From Desulfobacter curvatus DSM 3379 (GTDB lineage: Bacteria; Desulfobacterota; Desulfobacteria; Desulfobacterales; Desulfobacteraceae): a DNA stretch of 36,070 nt. The position numbers and the translations under genes were made by a program. Positions 27,386 through 35,514 of this stretch are shown piece by piece; position 1 is the stretch's first letter, and every line of letters starts with the position of its first letter. The DNA is taken from the NCBI RefSeq assembly GCF_000373985.1, contig NZ_KB893087.1, positions 152-36,221 on the forward strand, in the 5' to 3' direction. The notes beneath the pieces are model-generated. The model worked only from the letters and a program-made list of their open reading frames with translations, was not told where the DNA came from and ran no database searches.

Positions 27386-29131
27386 ATGATTTTGTCTCTT
27401 AAAAATATTATTGACCTTGATTTTCTCCTGGGTCTGGATGAGGCCCCGGAAAATACCGAGACCAAGGCCATTGCATCCCGGGACAGGGATATCTTCCGCC
27501 GGATTAAAAACGGTGACCGCCTGGATGATGCCGGGCTGATTGCAGGATGGCTGGAACACCGGCGCGTGTTGTTTTTTCAAGAGACCGGTAACGGCGGGAT
27601 CGGGGCGAAGCTTCCTGGTGAGTTATTTGAGTCTTTTTACCTCTGGATTGCCAAGGTCGTATTTGCCTGTGGTCTGGCTGCCGGGGGTATGGGCGCGTAT
27701 TCGTTTCTGGCTTACCACGGCAGCCGGCCTGTGAATGTGACGCTGTTTATCACTGTGTTTATCCTTTTTCCGGCTTTGCTTTGCCTGGCTGCTGCACTGG
27801 TGGGGTTCCATCAGTTCCGCTCCGGCCCTTCCGGGTCGGGCTGGACCGGCGTGCTGCACCGGTTGTCCATGCGCCTGTTCATTGACAAATTCATGGGGCG
27901 GATGCAAAAATGGGCCGCACCTGTTCAAAAGCATTTTCCTCAATTTTCAACGGATGCCAAAGATTTGCTGCATCTGGATACCCGCCCCTTTCGAAGTATT
28001 CTGTTCTGGCCGGTGTTCATTGTGCTCTCCCTGGGCGCACTGGGATTTTCAGCCGGAGCGCTTGGCGGCACGTTTTTCAGGATTATGGTTACGGATTTGG
28101 CCTTTGGCTGGCAATCCACGATTTTAACTTCCGGTGAGAGTGTTCACCGCTTGGTGACCTGGATGGCATTTCCCTGGTCCTGGGCCATGCCGGATATTTT
28201 TGTGCCCACCCTTGAACAAATAGAAGGCAGCCGCATTGTGCTTAAGGAAGGCATTGTCGGACTGGCCAGTGAACATCTGGCTGCCTGGTGGCCATTTCTG
28301 TGTATGGGGCTGTTGGTATATGCCCTTATTCCCCGATTGATTTTAGTGGGATTGGCCCGTGCAGCCAGGACGTTGGCGCTTGCCCGGTTTGATTTGTCCC
28401 GGCCCGGGTACCAGCGCCTGCTCATGCGCATGCGCACCCCCCGCATGGGGATGGACATCAAAGAGACCGGAGGCACCCGGGCGAAATTCAGAGCGCCGCT
28501 GCCTAGGCCTGAACCCGCGCCTGTGGAAAAAAAAGATGAGGAATCTGTTGTTATGCCTCAACCCGATGCGACTTTCAACACACCCAAACCCAAATCAGCC
28601 CCGGTCCCAAAGCCGGAACCTGAACCGGAACCCCAATTAGAACTCAAACCGGAACCAGAAACTGAGCCTGCTCCCCGGCCTCCGGTTGTATCGGATGAAC
28701 GCCATGTAAAAAAGAATACAACCGGTGCACTCGTGCTTGGATCAGCCAGGGGTTTTGAAGAAAATGATATGGAACAAATCCGGGCTGGTCTGGCACAGCA
28801 GTTTGGTGTCCATGTTGCCGGTACCGTCGGCATCCATTTTGATTTTGATGAAGACAAAAATCAGATAGCAACCCATGTTAAGGATTTGGGCCAGGGGCCT
28901 TTGATCGTGCTCCAGGAGGTCTGGCAGCCGCCCATCCGTGGATTGCTCTATTACTTTGTTCAAATCCGTGAGATTTTTTCTGATTTTCCCCTATGGATTG
29001 TAATGATTCAGACAATGGAGCAGGGAGAAAAAGATGTGGCGCCTTCAGATGTGAATTTCCAGGTGTGGAAAAGTGCCGTAAACCAGCTCAACGATCCTAT
29101 GATCGTCATTGAAAGGTGGGTGTCGCCATGA
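27386..29131 (+). CDS. DUF2868 membrane protein
   Basis: The 581-aa protein has about four membrane segments: near 90-110, 117-140, 210-235 and 300-325 (FLCMGLLVYALIPRLILVGL). A Pro/Glu-rich linker at about 371-435 (PKPEPEPEPQLELKPEPE) leads to a C-terminal soluble domain of about 140 residues. This fits the DUF2868 family, which typically precedes a DUF3482 GTPase, as here. The following gene overlaps its stop as ATGA, so the two are translationally coupled and probably form one complex at the inner membrane. The function is unknown. The 272-base divergent gap to its left (27114-27385) holds no gene and no clear promoter that I can identify. Confidence 0.8.
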   Translation: MILSLKNIIDLDFLLGLDEAPENTETKAIASRDRDIFRRIKNGDRLDDAGLIAGWLEHRRVLFFQETGNGGIGAKLPGELFESFYLWIAKVVFACGLAAGGMGAYSFLAYHGSRPVNVTLFITVFILFPALLCLAAALVGFHQFRSGPSGSGWTGVLHRLSMRLFIDKFMGRMQKWAAPVQKHFPQFSTDAKDLLHLDTRPFRSILFWPVFIVLSLGALGFSAGALGGTFFRIMVTDLAFGWQSTILTSGESVHRLVTWMAFPWSWAMPDIFVPTLEQIEGSRIVLKEGIVGLASEHLAAWWPFLCMGLLVYALIPRLILVGLARAARTLALARFDLSRPGYQRLLMRMRTPRMGMDIKETGGTRAKFRAPLPRPEPAPVEKKDEESVVMPQPDATFNTPKPKSAPVPKPEPEPEPQLELKPEPETEPAPRPPVVSDERHVKKNTTGALVLGSARGFEENDMEQIRAGLAQQFGVHVAGTVGIHFDFDEDKNQIATHVKDLGQGPLIVLQEVWQPPIRGLLYYFVQIREIFSDFPLWIVMIQTMEQGEKDVAPSDVNFQVWKSAVNQLNDPMIVIERWVSP

Positions 29132-30534
29132 TTGCAGTGCCTGAATTTGCCGTTTTGGGGCACCCCAACGAAGGCAAGTCCTCGGTGGTGTCCACCCTGA
29201 CCGAAGATGACCGTATCCAGGTCAGCCCGGTGCCGGGTGAAACAAGGGTCTCCAAATCCTATTCCGTGACCTTGGATGACAAAGAGATCATCCGGTTTGT
29301 GGATACCCCGGGATTCCAGGTGCCCCGCCAGACCCTTTCCTGGTTCAGAAAGAATCCCGGACCGGACATGGTGGTCCGGTTTATTGCCGAACATGAAAAA
29401 GATCCGTTTTTTGCCGACGAATGCGAATTGTTGACACCGGTGGCCAATGGGGCCGGTATTATTTATGTGGTGGACGGGTCCCGGCCCATAAGAGAAGATG
29501 ATCTGGCTGAAATGGAAATCCTGCGGCTCACGGGACGGCCCAGGATGGCAATTATAAATTCAAAATCCGATACCCGGGATAATACCGCGATATGGAAGGA
29601 AGAGTTCCGAAAATTTTTTAACGTGGTCCGGGTTTTTAATTCCAACCAGGCCGATTTTTATGAGCGCATCCGGCTTCTGGAAAGCCTTAAAGCCATTGAT
29701 CAGGATATTGAACCGTTGATGGAAGGTGTGATTCAGGCGTTTAACATGGAGTGGGAAAAGCGTAACCGCATGGCCGGTGCTTACATTGTCCACGGCATGG
29801 AACAAATTTTGACCTTTTCTTTGTCCCGCAAACTCAAAGCCGACATGGATCCCGTGACGCTCAAGGAAGACCTCACCCGGGAATACCAGGAAAAAATCCG
29901 GAATATTGAACAAAAAATGTTTGGCCATATCCGTTCATTGTTCCGCCATCATCTCTATGATTACCCATTGCCAGCCTGTTCCATTCTCAGGCATGACCTA
30001 TTTTCAGACCAGACCTGGGAGATGCTGGGGCTGACCCGGGCCCAGGCCGCCACCGCCGGTGCGGTGCTGGGGGGAACCCTTGGAGCGGTGCTGGATACGG
30101 CTGCAGCCGGACTGACCTTTGGAATTTTTACGGCCATTGGCTCTGCCGTGGGAGCCGGCTCCGCCTTTATGGGCATCCGGCGTCTGGCCAGTGCCGCCTC
30201 GGGCCTGGGCGGCGACCGGGTCCAGGTGGGTCCCAATGAAAATATTCAGTTTTTGTATATTCTTCTGGACCGGGCATTGCTCTATTACACCCATATGAGC
30301 CGACGGGCCCATGGCAGGCGTGATGTCCCTGAAACAGAATCCCAGCTTGCTTCCAAGGGGGAAAAGGCCGGCATATCCACGCTCTTGACAACAAAACAAC
30401 ACCGGGTCTGCATGGAGTTTTTTAAAGCCTGCCGGAAAAAACATTCAACATCCGGCAAAAAACATTCACCGTCCTTTGATCTGCTGGTTGCGTCTTTGCT
30501 GAAAGATATCCTTAAAAGACGTATCAATCCCTGA
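29128..30534 (+). CDS. DUF3482-type GTPase, partner of the DUF2868 protein
   Basis: The 468-aa protein has a TRAFAC GTPase domain: Walker A GHPNEGKSS (10-18), the G3 motif DTPGF near 56-62 and a G4-like NSKSD near 145. The C-terminal DUF3482 half includes a Gly/Ala-rich hydrophobic stretch at about 305-348 (AVLGGTLGAVLDTAAAGLTF) that may insert in or associate with membrane. The ATG at 29128 overlaps the previous stop; a GTG at 29116 would add four residues but the ATGA overlap is more typical. It probably cycles GTP to control the DUF2868 membrane partner. The final codons overlap the 3' end of the convergent M20 gene by 11 bases. Confidence 0.85.
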   Translation: MIAVPEFAVLGHPNEGKSSVVSTLTEDDRIQVSPVPGETRVSKSYSVTLDDKEIIRFVDTPGFQVPRQTLSWFRKNPGPDMVVRFIAEHEKDPFFADECELLTPVANGAGIIYVVDGSRPIREDDLAEMEILRLTGRPRMAIINSKSDTRDNTAIWKEEFRKFFNVVRVFNSNQADFYERIRLLESLKAIDQDIEPLMEGVIQAFNMEWEKRNRMAGAYIVHGMEQILTFSLSRKLKADMDPVTLKEDLTREYQEKIRNIEQKMFGHIRSLFRHHLYDYPLPACSILRHDLFSDQTWEMLGLTRAQAATAGAVLGGTLGAVLDTAAAGLTFGIFTAIGSAVGAGSAFMGIRRLASAASGLGGDRVQVGPNENIQFLYILLDRALLYYTHMSRRAHGRRDVPETESQLASKGEKAGISTLLTTKQHRVCMEFFKACRKKHSTSGKKHSPSFDLLVASLLKDILKRRINP

Positions 30535-32083
30535 TAATATTATATGTCCGGATAACATGATCAATAATTCGGGGCGTACGTTCCAACAAGTCCTCTTTAA
30601 ACACCCGTTCCGAAGGTTTGTGGTAATCCAGTCCCCAGGGCCCTATGTTAATACAGTCCATGGAGATCTTTTCAATTTCATCAAAGGCAATGTGGTAACC
30701 GTCGTTTCCCGCCATGTGGGCCAAGGCTGCGGAAAGGATTTTCGGATCATCGGCCATCATGGCATAACTTAAATCGCAGATTCCGGTAAAATAGGCTTCG
30801 TTGTCATATTCCTGGCCAAACTGGGCCTGGGTAAAACCGGTTACCATGTTATGGAGGGTGGCCTGGTCAGGATTGGTCACTCCCGGGTAATAGGGGGGAC
30901 AGAATCCCACAATAACCATGGGACTTTCCAAATTAAAGGCAGCCGTGCGAAACCCGAGTTCCTCGGTGATCTCCAGGTCTTTATCCGGTGCCGGGGTGGC
31001 ATCCTTTAAATCCCCAAAAGGCATTACGCAGGGCGCCCAGTCAAAGGGTTTTAGGTTCCGGCCGGTTTGTCGAGATAATATCTCCCGTTTTTGGTTAACT
31101 CTTTCTTGGTACGCCGATAAAATTTCTCTGCATATGGTTGTCATTTTATTCAACACTGCATCAGGGCCTGTATTAAAAGTTAGAACATTAAAAATACCGT
31201 AACAGGCCTCGGGAAAAGAGATATCATAATTTTTTTTCAGGTCCCTTGACCGCATCCAGGTGGGATGGATGCCGGCCTGGTTTCCAACCTGGTCCACGAA
31301 TTCTTCAGACAGGTCGGTACGGGCCACAATTTGTGCCATAATGCCTGTGGCGTTGAGTCCTTCAAGGACTTTCCCGGCATGGGCCGTTACACCCCGGACG
31401 TAGACAAAAACATTAAGTTTGCCAATGGAACCCTGGCTGATAAGCCCTTTTTCTGAATTTCGACGCTGGTGGGGTTCTGAATTGATCATCAACTCATAAT
31501 CCAGATTCCACTTTTCCCTAAGCCGGCATAAAAGGCCTGTGGCCGCACGCATGCCTGCACTCATATTCTCTTCATCCGGTACGGCCAATAACACAAGGGT
31601 GGGCAGTTTCCGCCGTTCCTGATCAGACAGGCGCGCATAGGTATCAAACAGGGCAAGCTGGATAGCTCCGCCGCCTTTCATATCTGCAGCGCCCCGGCCA
31701 AAAATCCAATTCCCTGATTCCAAATCTTTTTTTGCGTCCGGCGTCAGTATGGATGCGTCTTCCTTAAGGGCCGCTTCAAGTCTTTCAATATCCAGGGCAA
31801 GGTGTTTCAGTGGACCGTAATTGTCAATGACCACCACGTCAAAATGGTGCATGAGAACAATCGTTTTGGTACTGCCGCCCCGAATCATGGCCCAGGCAAC
31901 CCGGCGCTTGAAGTGATCATTTTTAATATTCCAAGCACCTATATGGTCAGGGTACTGCTGGAAATAGGGCAGTTCGCCCAAGATTCGGTGGATAAATTCC
32001 GGCACCAGGGCCTCTCCTTTTGAGTCTGTGATGCTGGGTATGCGGCAATAGGCTTTAAGAATATTATAAATTTTTTGTTTCAA
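30524..32083 (-). CDS. M20-family metallohydrolase, RocB-like
   Basis: The 519-aa zinc-dependent hydrolase has metal ligand regions H80-x-D82 (LMHHFDVV), GRGAADMKGGGAIQL and VPDEENMSAG, typical of M20/M25/M40 peptidases. Length and the DLESGNWIFGRG motif fit the RocB-like group linked to arginine or peptide use; the exact substrate is unknown. The frame is open upstream to 32221, but that stretch lies in intergenic repeat DNA and has no ribosome-binding site. The TTG at 32083 is therefore chosen, which gives a family-like N-terminus (KQKIYNILKAYCRIPSIT). It is convergent with the GTPase gene. No signal peptide is present, so it is cytoplasmic. Confidence 0.85.
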   Translation of the reverse strand: MKQKIYNILKAYCRIPSITDSKGEALVPEFIHRILGELPYFQQYPDHIGAWNIKNDHFKRRVAWAMIRGGSTKTIVLMHHFDVVVIDNYGPLKHLALDIERLEAALKEDASILTPDAKKDLESGNWIFGRGAADMKGGGAIQLALFDTYARLSDQERRKLPTLVLLAVPDEENMSAGMRAATGLLCRLREKWNLDYELMINSEPHQRRNSEKGLISQGSIGKLNVFVYVRGVTAHAGKVLEGLNATGIMAQIVARTDLSEEFVDQVGNQAGIHPTWMRSRDLKKNYDISFPEACYGIFNVLTFNTGPDAVLNKMTTICREILSAYQERVNQKREILSRQTGRNLKPFDWAPCVMPFGDLKDATPAPDKDLEITEELGFRTAAFNLESPMVIVGFCPPYYPGVTNPDQATLHNMVTGFTQAQFGQEYDNEAYFTGICDLSYAMMADDPKILSAALAHMAGNDGYHIAFDEIEKISMDCINIGPWGLDYHKPSERVFKEDLLERTPRIIDHVIRTYNIIRD

Positions 32084-32096
32084 TGTATTTTTATGT

Positions 32097-32277
32097 GAAA
32101 GTCTCCAGCAAGTAACTGGATTTTTTCTATCTTTGTTGTGGGCCGAAGCCTGGGGGTAGATAGACCAGGGACGGCCCGTGGCCGTTATATGAAAGTCTGT
32201 GTAACCGACACAGACTTTCAACTTTCGTTGTGGGCTGAACCAAGATAGAAGACCAGGTCAGCCCGTGACTGTTATCC
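32097..32277. repeat. Two tandem units of a palindromic interspersed repeat (copies 1 and 2)
   Basis: Units start at GAAAGTCT (32097 and 32191), about 93 bp apart. Copy 1 has outer stem GGGCCG/CGGCCC (32140-32145/32172-32177) and inner stem CCTGG/CCAGG (32149-32153/32165-32169). Copy 2 has outer stem GGGCTGA/TCAGCCC (32232-32238/32258-32264) and a decayed inner stem. The stems change together, which indicates a structured element. The sequence 32212-32222 (AGACTTTCAAC) is shared with both 75-bp repeats. These occupy much of the 401-base gene-free stretch 32084-32484. Confidence 0.65.
32191..32219. terminator. Perfect 12-bp hairpin within the repeat
   Basis: GAAAGTCTGTGT (32191-32202) pairs perfectly with ACACAGACTTTC (32208-32219) around the loop AACCG. 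There is no strong T-run on either side. It sits at the border of the two repeat units, upstream of the leftward M20 gene, so it may be a repeat end or regulatory structure rather than a terminator. Confidence 0.45.
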
Positions 32278-32385
32278 AAAATTTGAAAACACAATACAAG
32301 CTTGATTAAAATTCAATAAGGTTGCCTAATGAGTTAAACCTCTTGAATTTCCAGGGGCGCCCTGATATAAATTGGCTTTAAAAGC

Positions 32386-32428
32386 GCCGGCGTAACTCAG
32401 TTGGTAGAGTATCTCACTCGTAATAAGG
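32386..32428 (+). tRNA. 5' half of tRNA-Thr(CGT), truncated by element integration
   Basis: GCCGGCG acceptor arm (32386-32392), ACTC/GAGT D-arm with AGTTGGTA loop, anticodon stem TCTCA and loop CTCGTAA (32417-32423, anticodon CGT) are recognisable. After about 32424 the expected AGAAGGTCGCCGG T-arm and acceptor strand are missing and unrelated sequence follows. The gene is therefore broken at the anticodon loop, where the neighbouring integrase gene and element begin. A tRNA with this anticodon is often dispensable because tRNA-Thr(TGT) can read ACG by wobble. Whether an intact copy is rebuilt at the far end is outside the window. Confidence 0.7.
32412..32428. other. Probable attachment site (left junction) of the integrated element
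   Basis: Homology to tRNA-Thr ends at the anticodon loop, and the int stop codon lies only about 60 bp further right. This is the standard layout of a tyrosine-integrase att site. The core is probably CTCACTCGTAAT or part of it. TTCCCGCAT occurs twice just before int (32466-32474 and 32477-32485) and may be an integrase arm site. The matching right junction is not in the window. Confidence 0.6.
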
Positions 32429-32484
32429 GTTGAGCACCAATAAAATCAAAGAGTTACATTAAAAATTCCCGCATTTTTCCCGCA

Positions 32485-33459
32485 TCACTCAAAAGAAACA
32501 CTTTTCATTCTGCTCATTTGCTTTTCGATATTTTCTTGTAAAACGTCCGCATAAAGTTGTGTTGTTCGAATGTCTGTGTGACCTAAAATTTTCTGGACCA
32601 TTTCCAGATCAATGCCGTTTGCAAGCATGGTGGTGGCTGCAGTATGGCGAAGATCATGGAACCGAGCGGTCACTCCCAGCGGCTTGACAATTTTATCTCT
32701 GAAATAATTTGATAGCGTTGAAACGTGGGAAAATTTGAAAATCTTGCCGATATCTTTGCGGTCCGGCAAAGCCTGTGGAAGCAGATAAAAAGCCCTCTCT
32801 TTGTTTCCTTTACCTACCACAGTTAATGTGTCACCATTTATGTGCTCATACCTGGCCCGAACAATTTCAGAACGCCGACAGCCGGTAAACAGAGCAAAAT
32901 TGATTACCCGGTACATTTCAATGTCTTTGGCTTTGGCCTGACCCAATATCCGTTTGATATCATCCTGTGAGATTGGCCGAGGCAATGACCGGCCCATCTT
33001 ATATTTTTTGATCGGTGGAACGCGGTCAAGATAGCCTTCTGCTTTTGCCCATTCCAGACCGGCTTTTATTCTGGCAAGGTACGTGTTCACGGACACTTTT
33101 TTCATCCGGCCTAAAGAATGAGCCTTGAACTCTTTTATAGTGTCTTTCGTGATCAATCTTATAGGGATGTCGCCAGCCACATCTTTAAGAGCTGTTATGG
33201 CAAGGACGTCATTTTTTAAGGTACTTTCTGATAATTCGGATCTGTCCGGATCAGATGTATAAACATCTGCAAATTCAGACAAGGATAAGCGTTCTTTCCT
33301 ATCCAGCAGGAGCAAGCGTCCGCGCAGGCGTTCGGCTTCCATTTCCTTAAAAATAGCATTTGCCTTTTTAGGATCTTTTGTCCGTAACGCCTTTGACCGG
33401 TTCCTGGCATACTCAACATGAAACCAACCATTTCTTTGAAACAGCCTCATCTGAAACAT
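32485..33459 (-). CDS. Tyrosine-recombinase integrase
   Basis: The 324-aa protein catalyses site-specific integration and excision. Residues of about 60-150 form the SAM-like core-binding domain; the catalytic domain holds R195 (GCRRSE), a Lys near 218-220, H268-x-x-R271 (HDLRHTAATTM), H294 (LGHTDIRTT) and nucleophile Y303 (QLYADV). All six positions are present, so it should be active. It lies beside the truncated tRNA-Thr and directly follows the excisionase-like gene, whose stop TAA abuts its ATG at 33459. Expression of the two is therefore probably coupled. Its 3' side contains the duplicated TTCCCGCAT, a possible arm-type binding site. Confidence 0.95.
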   Translation of the reverse strand: MFQMRLFQRNGWFHVEYARNRSKALRTKDPKKANAIFKEMEAERLRGRLLLLDRKERLSLSEFADVYTSDPDRSELSESTLKNDVLAITALKDVAGDIPIRLITKDTIKEFKAHSLGRMKKVSVNTYLARIKAGLEWAKAEGYLDRVPPIKKYKMGRSLPRPISQDDIKRILGQAKAKDIEMYRVINFALFTGCRRSEIVRARYEHINGDTLTVVGKGNKERAFYLLPQALPDRKDIGKIFKFSHVSTLSNYFRDKIVKPLGVTARFHDLRHTAATTMLANGIDLEMVQKILGHTDIRTTQLYADVLQENIEKQMSRMKSVSFE

Positions 33460-33750
33460 TTACGCTTTTCTCCTAATATGGTCAAGTATGCTCCGTGCCT
33501 CTACATTTATTTCATCCCATGGTTGATGCCAAAACTCATCAATGCTCTCACGGTCAAAAGACCACCCTGCCCTCTTTTCCCGCTTTATTTTTCTGCCTTT
33601 GATCTTCCCGGCCTCAGCCATTTTTATAAGTTGCTTTTGGCCGATACCTGAATAGATAGCCGCTTGCTTAAGACTCATATACCGAACGGATACAGCATTG
33701 AGTTTCTCGGCTATCTTAGCAGCTAATATATCAAGTTCAGGTTCAGTCAT
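33460..33750 (-). CDS. Excisionase-like helix-turn-helix protein
   Basis: The 96-aa protein contains a MerR/excisionase-type winged helix (SLKQAAIYSGIGQKQLIKMA, then EAGKIKGRKIKREKRAGW and DRESIDEFW). This is the usual form of small DNA-binding proteins that direct excision or control early phage promoters. The stop codon abuts the integrase ATG. Upstream is very AT-rich DNA with an ATTAATA-type near-palindrome and no clear ribosome-binding site, so the start at 33750 is provisional. It probably promotes excision by the adjacent integrase; a repressor role is possible. Confidence 0.8.
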   Translation of the reverse strand: MTEPELDILAAKIAEKLNAVSVRYMSLKQAAIYSGIGQKQLIKMAEAGKIKGRKIKREKRAGWSFDRESIDEFWHQPWDEINVEARSILDHIRRKA

Positions 33751-33775
33751 TTTATTAATAAAATTATTCTATTAA

Positions 33776-33958
33776 TTATTTTCTGTTTTTTGACAAATGA
33801 CCTTTGGCATAATCCGAATAGCAACAATGCAGATAGGTGTTGTAATCAATTTTGCCTGCCATGTATTCATGCTCAAATTTCGTTACGCTGCTTTTACCGT
33901 TTTTCTTTACCAGCCGATAAAGATGATTTTTCAATTCTCGTGGGTTCATTTTAATCAT
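33776..33958 (-). CDS. Small hypothetical protein
   Basis: The 60-aa, Lys-rich product (MIKMNPRELKNHLYRLVKKN) has two Cys (YLHCCYSDYAKGH) and no membrane helix; I do not recognise it. It starts 6 bases after the traX-like stop and precedes the excisionase-like gene. Its place in the leftward run supports it being real. An alternative start is Met4. No strong ribosome-binding site is seen. Confidence 0.55.
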   Translation of the reverse strand: MIKMNPRELKNHLYRLVKKNGKSSVTKFEHEYMAGKIDYNTYLHCCYSDYAKGHLSKNRK

Positions 33959-33964
33959 TCGTTA

Positions 33965-34585
33965 TTAAGGATTTACCGGGCATCTTGCTGAATTGATCAG
34001 GATAATGATTAGAAAATGCCCAGGGTATGCCACATAATAAAAGTATTTTTGGATCATTCTTGGCAAAGGAATGGTGACCCTGGAGTACATGAGGAAGACT
34101 GCAGCCGGACCAAACAAAACATAACCGGCTCCGGACAAATAATGGACCAGGAGGTAAAAGGCCATCATTGTGCCCAGGAGGTACACCGGGCGATGGTGCA
34201 AAAAATAAATGGCAAAGACTATGAAAATATAGATTGATACGACGTTGGCCAACACAAGAAGCAGGGTTAAATAAAATGCCTGATAGCCGTGCCGATCATA
34301 CAGGACAAGGATGATTAGACCGAAAAGCAGGGTATAAAGATCATTGAGTCTGTGCAGGTCCGGGAACAAGATATTAAACAGAGGTTGGGTAATGCATGCG
34401 CAAGTCACCAGGGAGATGATATATAGCTGGAGGTCTTTGGTATGTTTCAGGCCCTGGGTAATGAAATAGGCAAACAAAGGGAACGACAGCGCGCCCAGGG
34501 ATCTCATGATAAATTCATGTTCCGGGAAAAAGAATATGGCCGAATGGTCAATCACCATTGTGATGAAGGCAATAAGTTTAATCAT
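33965..34585 (-). CDS. traX: TraX-family integral membrane acetyltransferase
   Basis: The 206-aa protein has many membrane helices. It starts with the TraX signature KLIAFITMVIDHSAIFFFP and continues with RSLGALSFPLFAYFITQGLKHTKD, and it ends with a YVAYPGHFLIIILI helix, all typical of TraX. TraX acetylates the N-terminus of F-pilin in conjugation systems. The ATG at 34585 overlaps the stop of the 48-aa gene (ATGA), and a longer frame starting 34633 is less likely. The setting is a coat-gene run, not a tra operon, and the coat-like proteins are predicted to start with Thr after signal cleavage. It may acetylate those subunits or an outer structure; this is inference. Confidence 0.85.
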   Translation of the reverse strand: MIKLIAFITMVIDHSAIFFFPEHEFIMRSLGALSFPLFAYFITQGLKHTKDLQLYIISLVTCACITQPLFNILFPDLHRLNDLYTLLFGLIILVLYDRHGYQAFYLTLLLVLANVVSIYIFIVFAIYFLHHRPVYLLGTMMAFYLLVHYLSGAGYVLFGPAAVFLMYSRVTIPLPRMIQKYFYYVAYPGHFLIIILINSARCPVNP

Positions 34586-34728
34586 TTTGATGATCCCAGA
34601 CTTATGGTGTAAGAGATCAGCCTGAAAACACAAAATGAAAAGGAAATTGTCACAATAGGCAAGCCAACATAGGTGACGATGTCACTGATAAAAAGAGCCA
34701 GGTCAAAGCCTTCGGGTAAAGAGATCAT
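34582..34728 (-). CDS. Small membrane protein of the coat-gene run
   Basis: The 48-aa product starts MISLPEGFDLALFISDIVTY and ends SLGSSK, with one membrane helix at about 9-33. It starts 1-2 bases after the stop of the 153-aa gene and its TGA overlaps the traX ATG, so translational coupling is likely. Size and position resemble the minor coat proteins pVII/pIX or pVI of filamentous phages, but I cannot assign it. Confidence 0.65.
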   Translation of the reverse strand: MISLPEGFDLALFISDIVTYVGLPIVTISFSFCVFRLISYTISLGSSK

Positions 34729-34729
34729 T

Positions 34730-35191
34730 TTAAAGCCTCAACGATAAGCCCAGGGCCAGGGCGTTACATGAAAGTGCGCCGATGATTAACGATATGCTTT
34801 TGGACATCAGATCTGAGGTGTCGGTAATTTCAATATAGTCGACTTGACCCGGATCAGAATCAAGATCCGTCACCGAGATCGATGTTCTTTGGTAATACGC
34901 TTGGGTTAAAATATTGATTTGAGAAAAATCGGATGTATTAAAAAGATAGTCGTCGACAACAAAGAATGCGGTTGCCTGATCCACCCGGTAAAGATCCACC
35001 TGGCCGGTCTTGGTGACGGCTGCATATGATTCTGTGTTATAAAGAAGTATTAAAAGAAACAAGACGCCTATTGAATTGAAACGGGAAGATCCAATTCGAA
35101 GGGCGGATACGATGGACCGGATAATAACGCCCAGGAGCAGGGAAATCACAACAAGGCCAAAACCATTTCCAAATGCTTCTAAATCTATCAT
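34730..35191 (-). CDS. Membrane protein of unknown function in the coat-gene run
   Basis: The 153-aa protein has two N-terminal hydrophobic helices (about 10-30 and 41-58), a soluble segment of about 65 residues rich in Thr, Asp and Tyr (DLYRVDQATAFFVVDDYLF onward) and a C-terminal membrane helix (128-148). An exposed middle domain held by two membrane anchors would suit a minor coat or adsorption protein, which is inference. It starts 3 bases after the previous gene's stop and ends just before the 48-aa gene. No family is recognised. Confidence 0.65.
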   Translation of the reverse strand: MIDLEAFGNGFGLVVISLLLGVIIRSIVSALRIGSSRFNSIGVLFLLILLYNTESYAAVTKTGQVDLYRVDQATAFFVVDDYLFNTSDFSQINILTQAYYQRTSISVTDLDSDPGQVDYIEITDTSDLMSKSISLIIGALSCNALALGLSLRL

Positions 35192-35194
35192 TGT

Positions 35195-35497
35195 TTATCC
35201 TCTGTTTTTCCAATATTTTTCGGCTTTAACATCGTTTAGACTCATTCGATATTCTTCTTCCATTAAAGGTTCACGCCAAGTCCCTTTGCTGTTCTGCCAG
35301 CGGGTAAACGCTTTTTTGGCTCCAATCTCCCCCTCGGTCATGCCGAAATTGAAAAGTTCCCGGATTTTTGCAAATGCAAAGACGATGAACAGCAAGGAGA
35401 GCATGGCAAGGAGAACTACAGAAATATCGTTTGCAATAAAGCTGGAAAGATTATCAGTGAACTGTGTAAACATTAAATTAACTAAGTCGGTTTCCAT
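35195..35497 (-). CDS. Single-helix membrane protein with long charged tail
   Basis: The 100-aa protein has one membrane helix at about 25-45 (ISVVLLAMLSLLFIVFAFAK) without a signal peptide. A charged C-terminal tail of about 55 residues (KKAFTRWQNSKGTWREPLME) is probably cytoplasmic or inside the virion. It has a ribosome-binding site AAAGGAG 5 bases before the ATG. It is the first gene after the hairpin that ends the coat-gene pair. Its role is unknown; a minor structural or assembly protein is plausible. Confidence 0.65.
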   Translation of the reverse strand: METDLVNLMFTQFTDNLSSFIANDISVVLLAMLSLLFIVFAFAKIRELFNFGMTEGEIGAKKAFTRWQNSKGTWREPLMEEEYRMSLNDVKAEKYWKNRG

Positions 35498-35514
35498 AAT
35501 GCTCCTTTAAGGCA

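Noticed and set aside
32084..32221. N-terminal extension of the M20 hydrolase to 32221
   Set aside because: This part lies in palindromic repeat DNA, lacks a ribosome-binding site and has no similarity to the family N-terminus.
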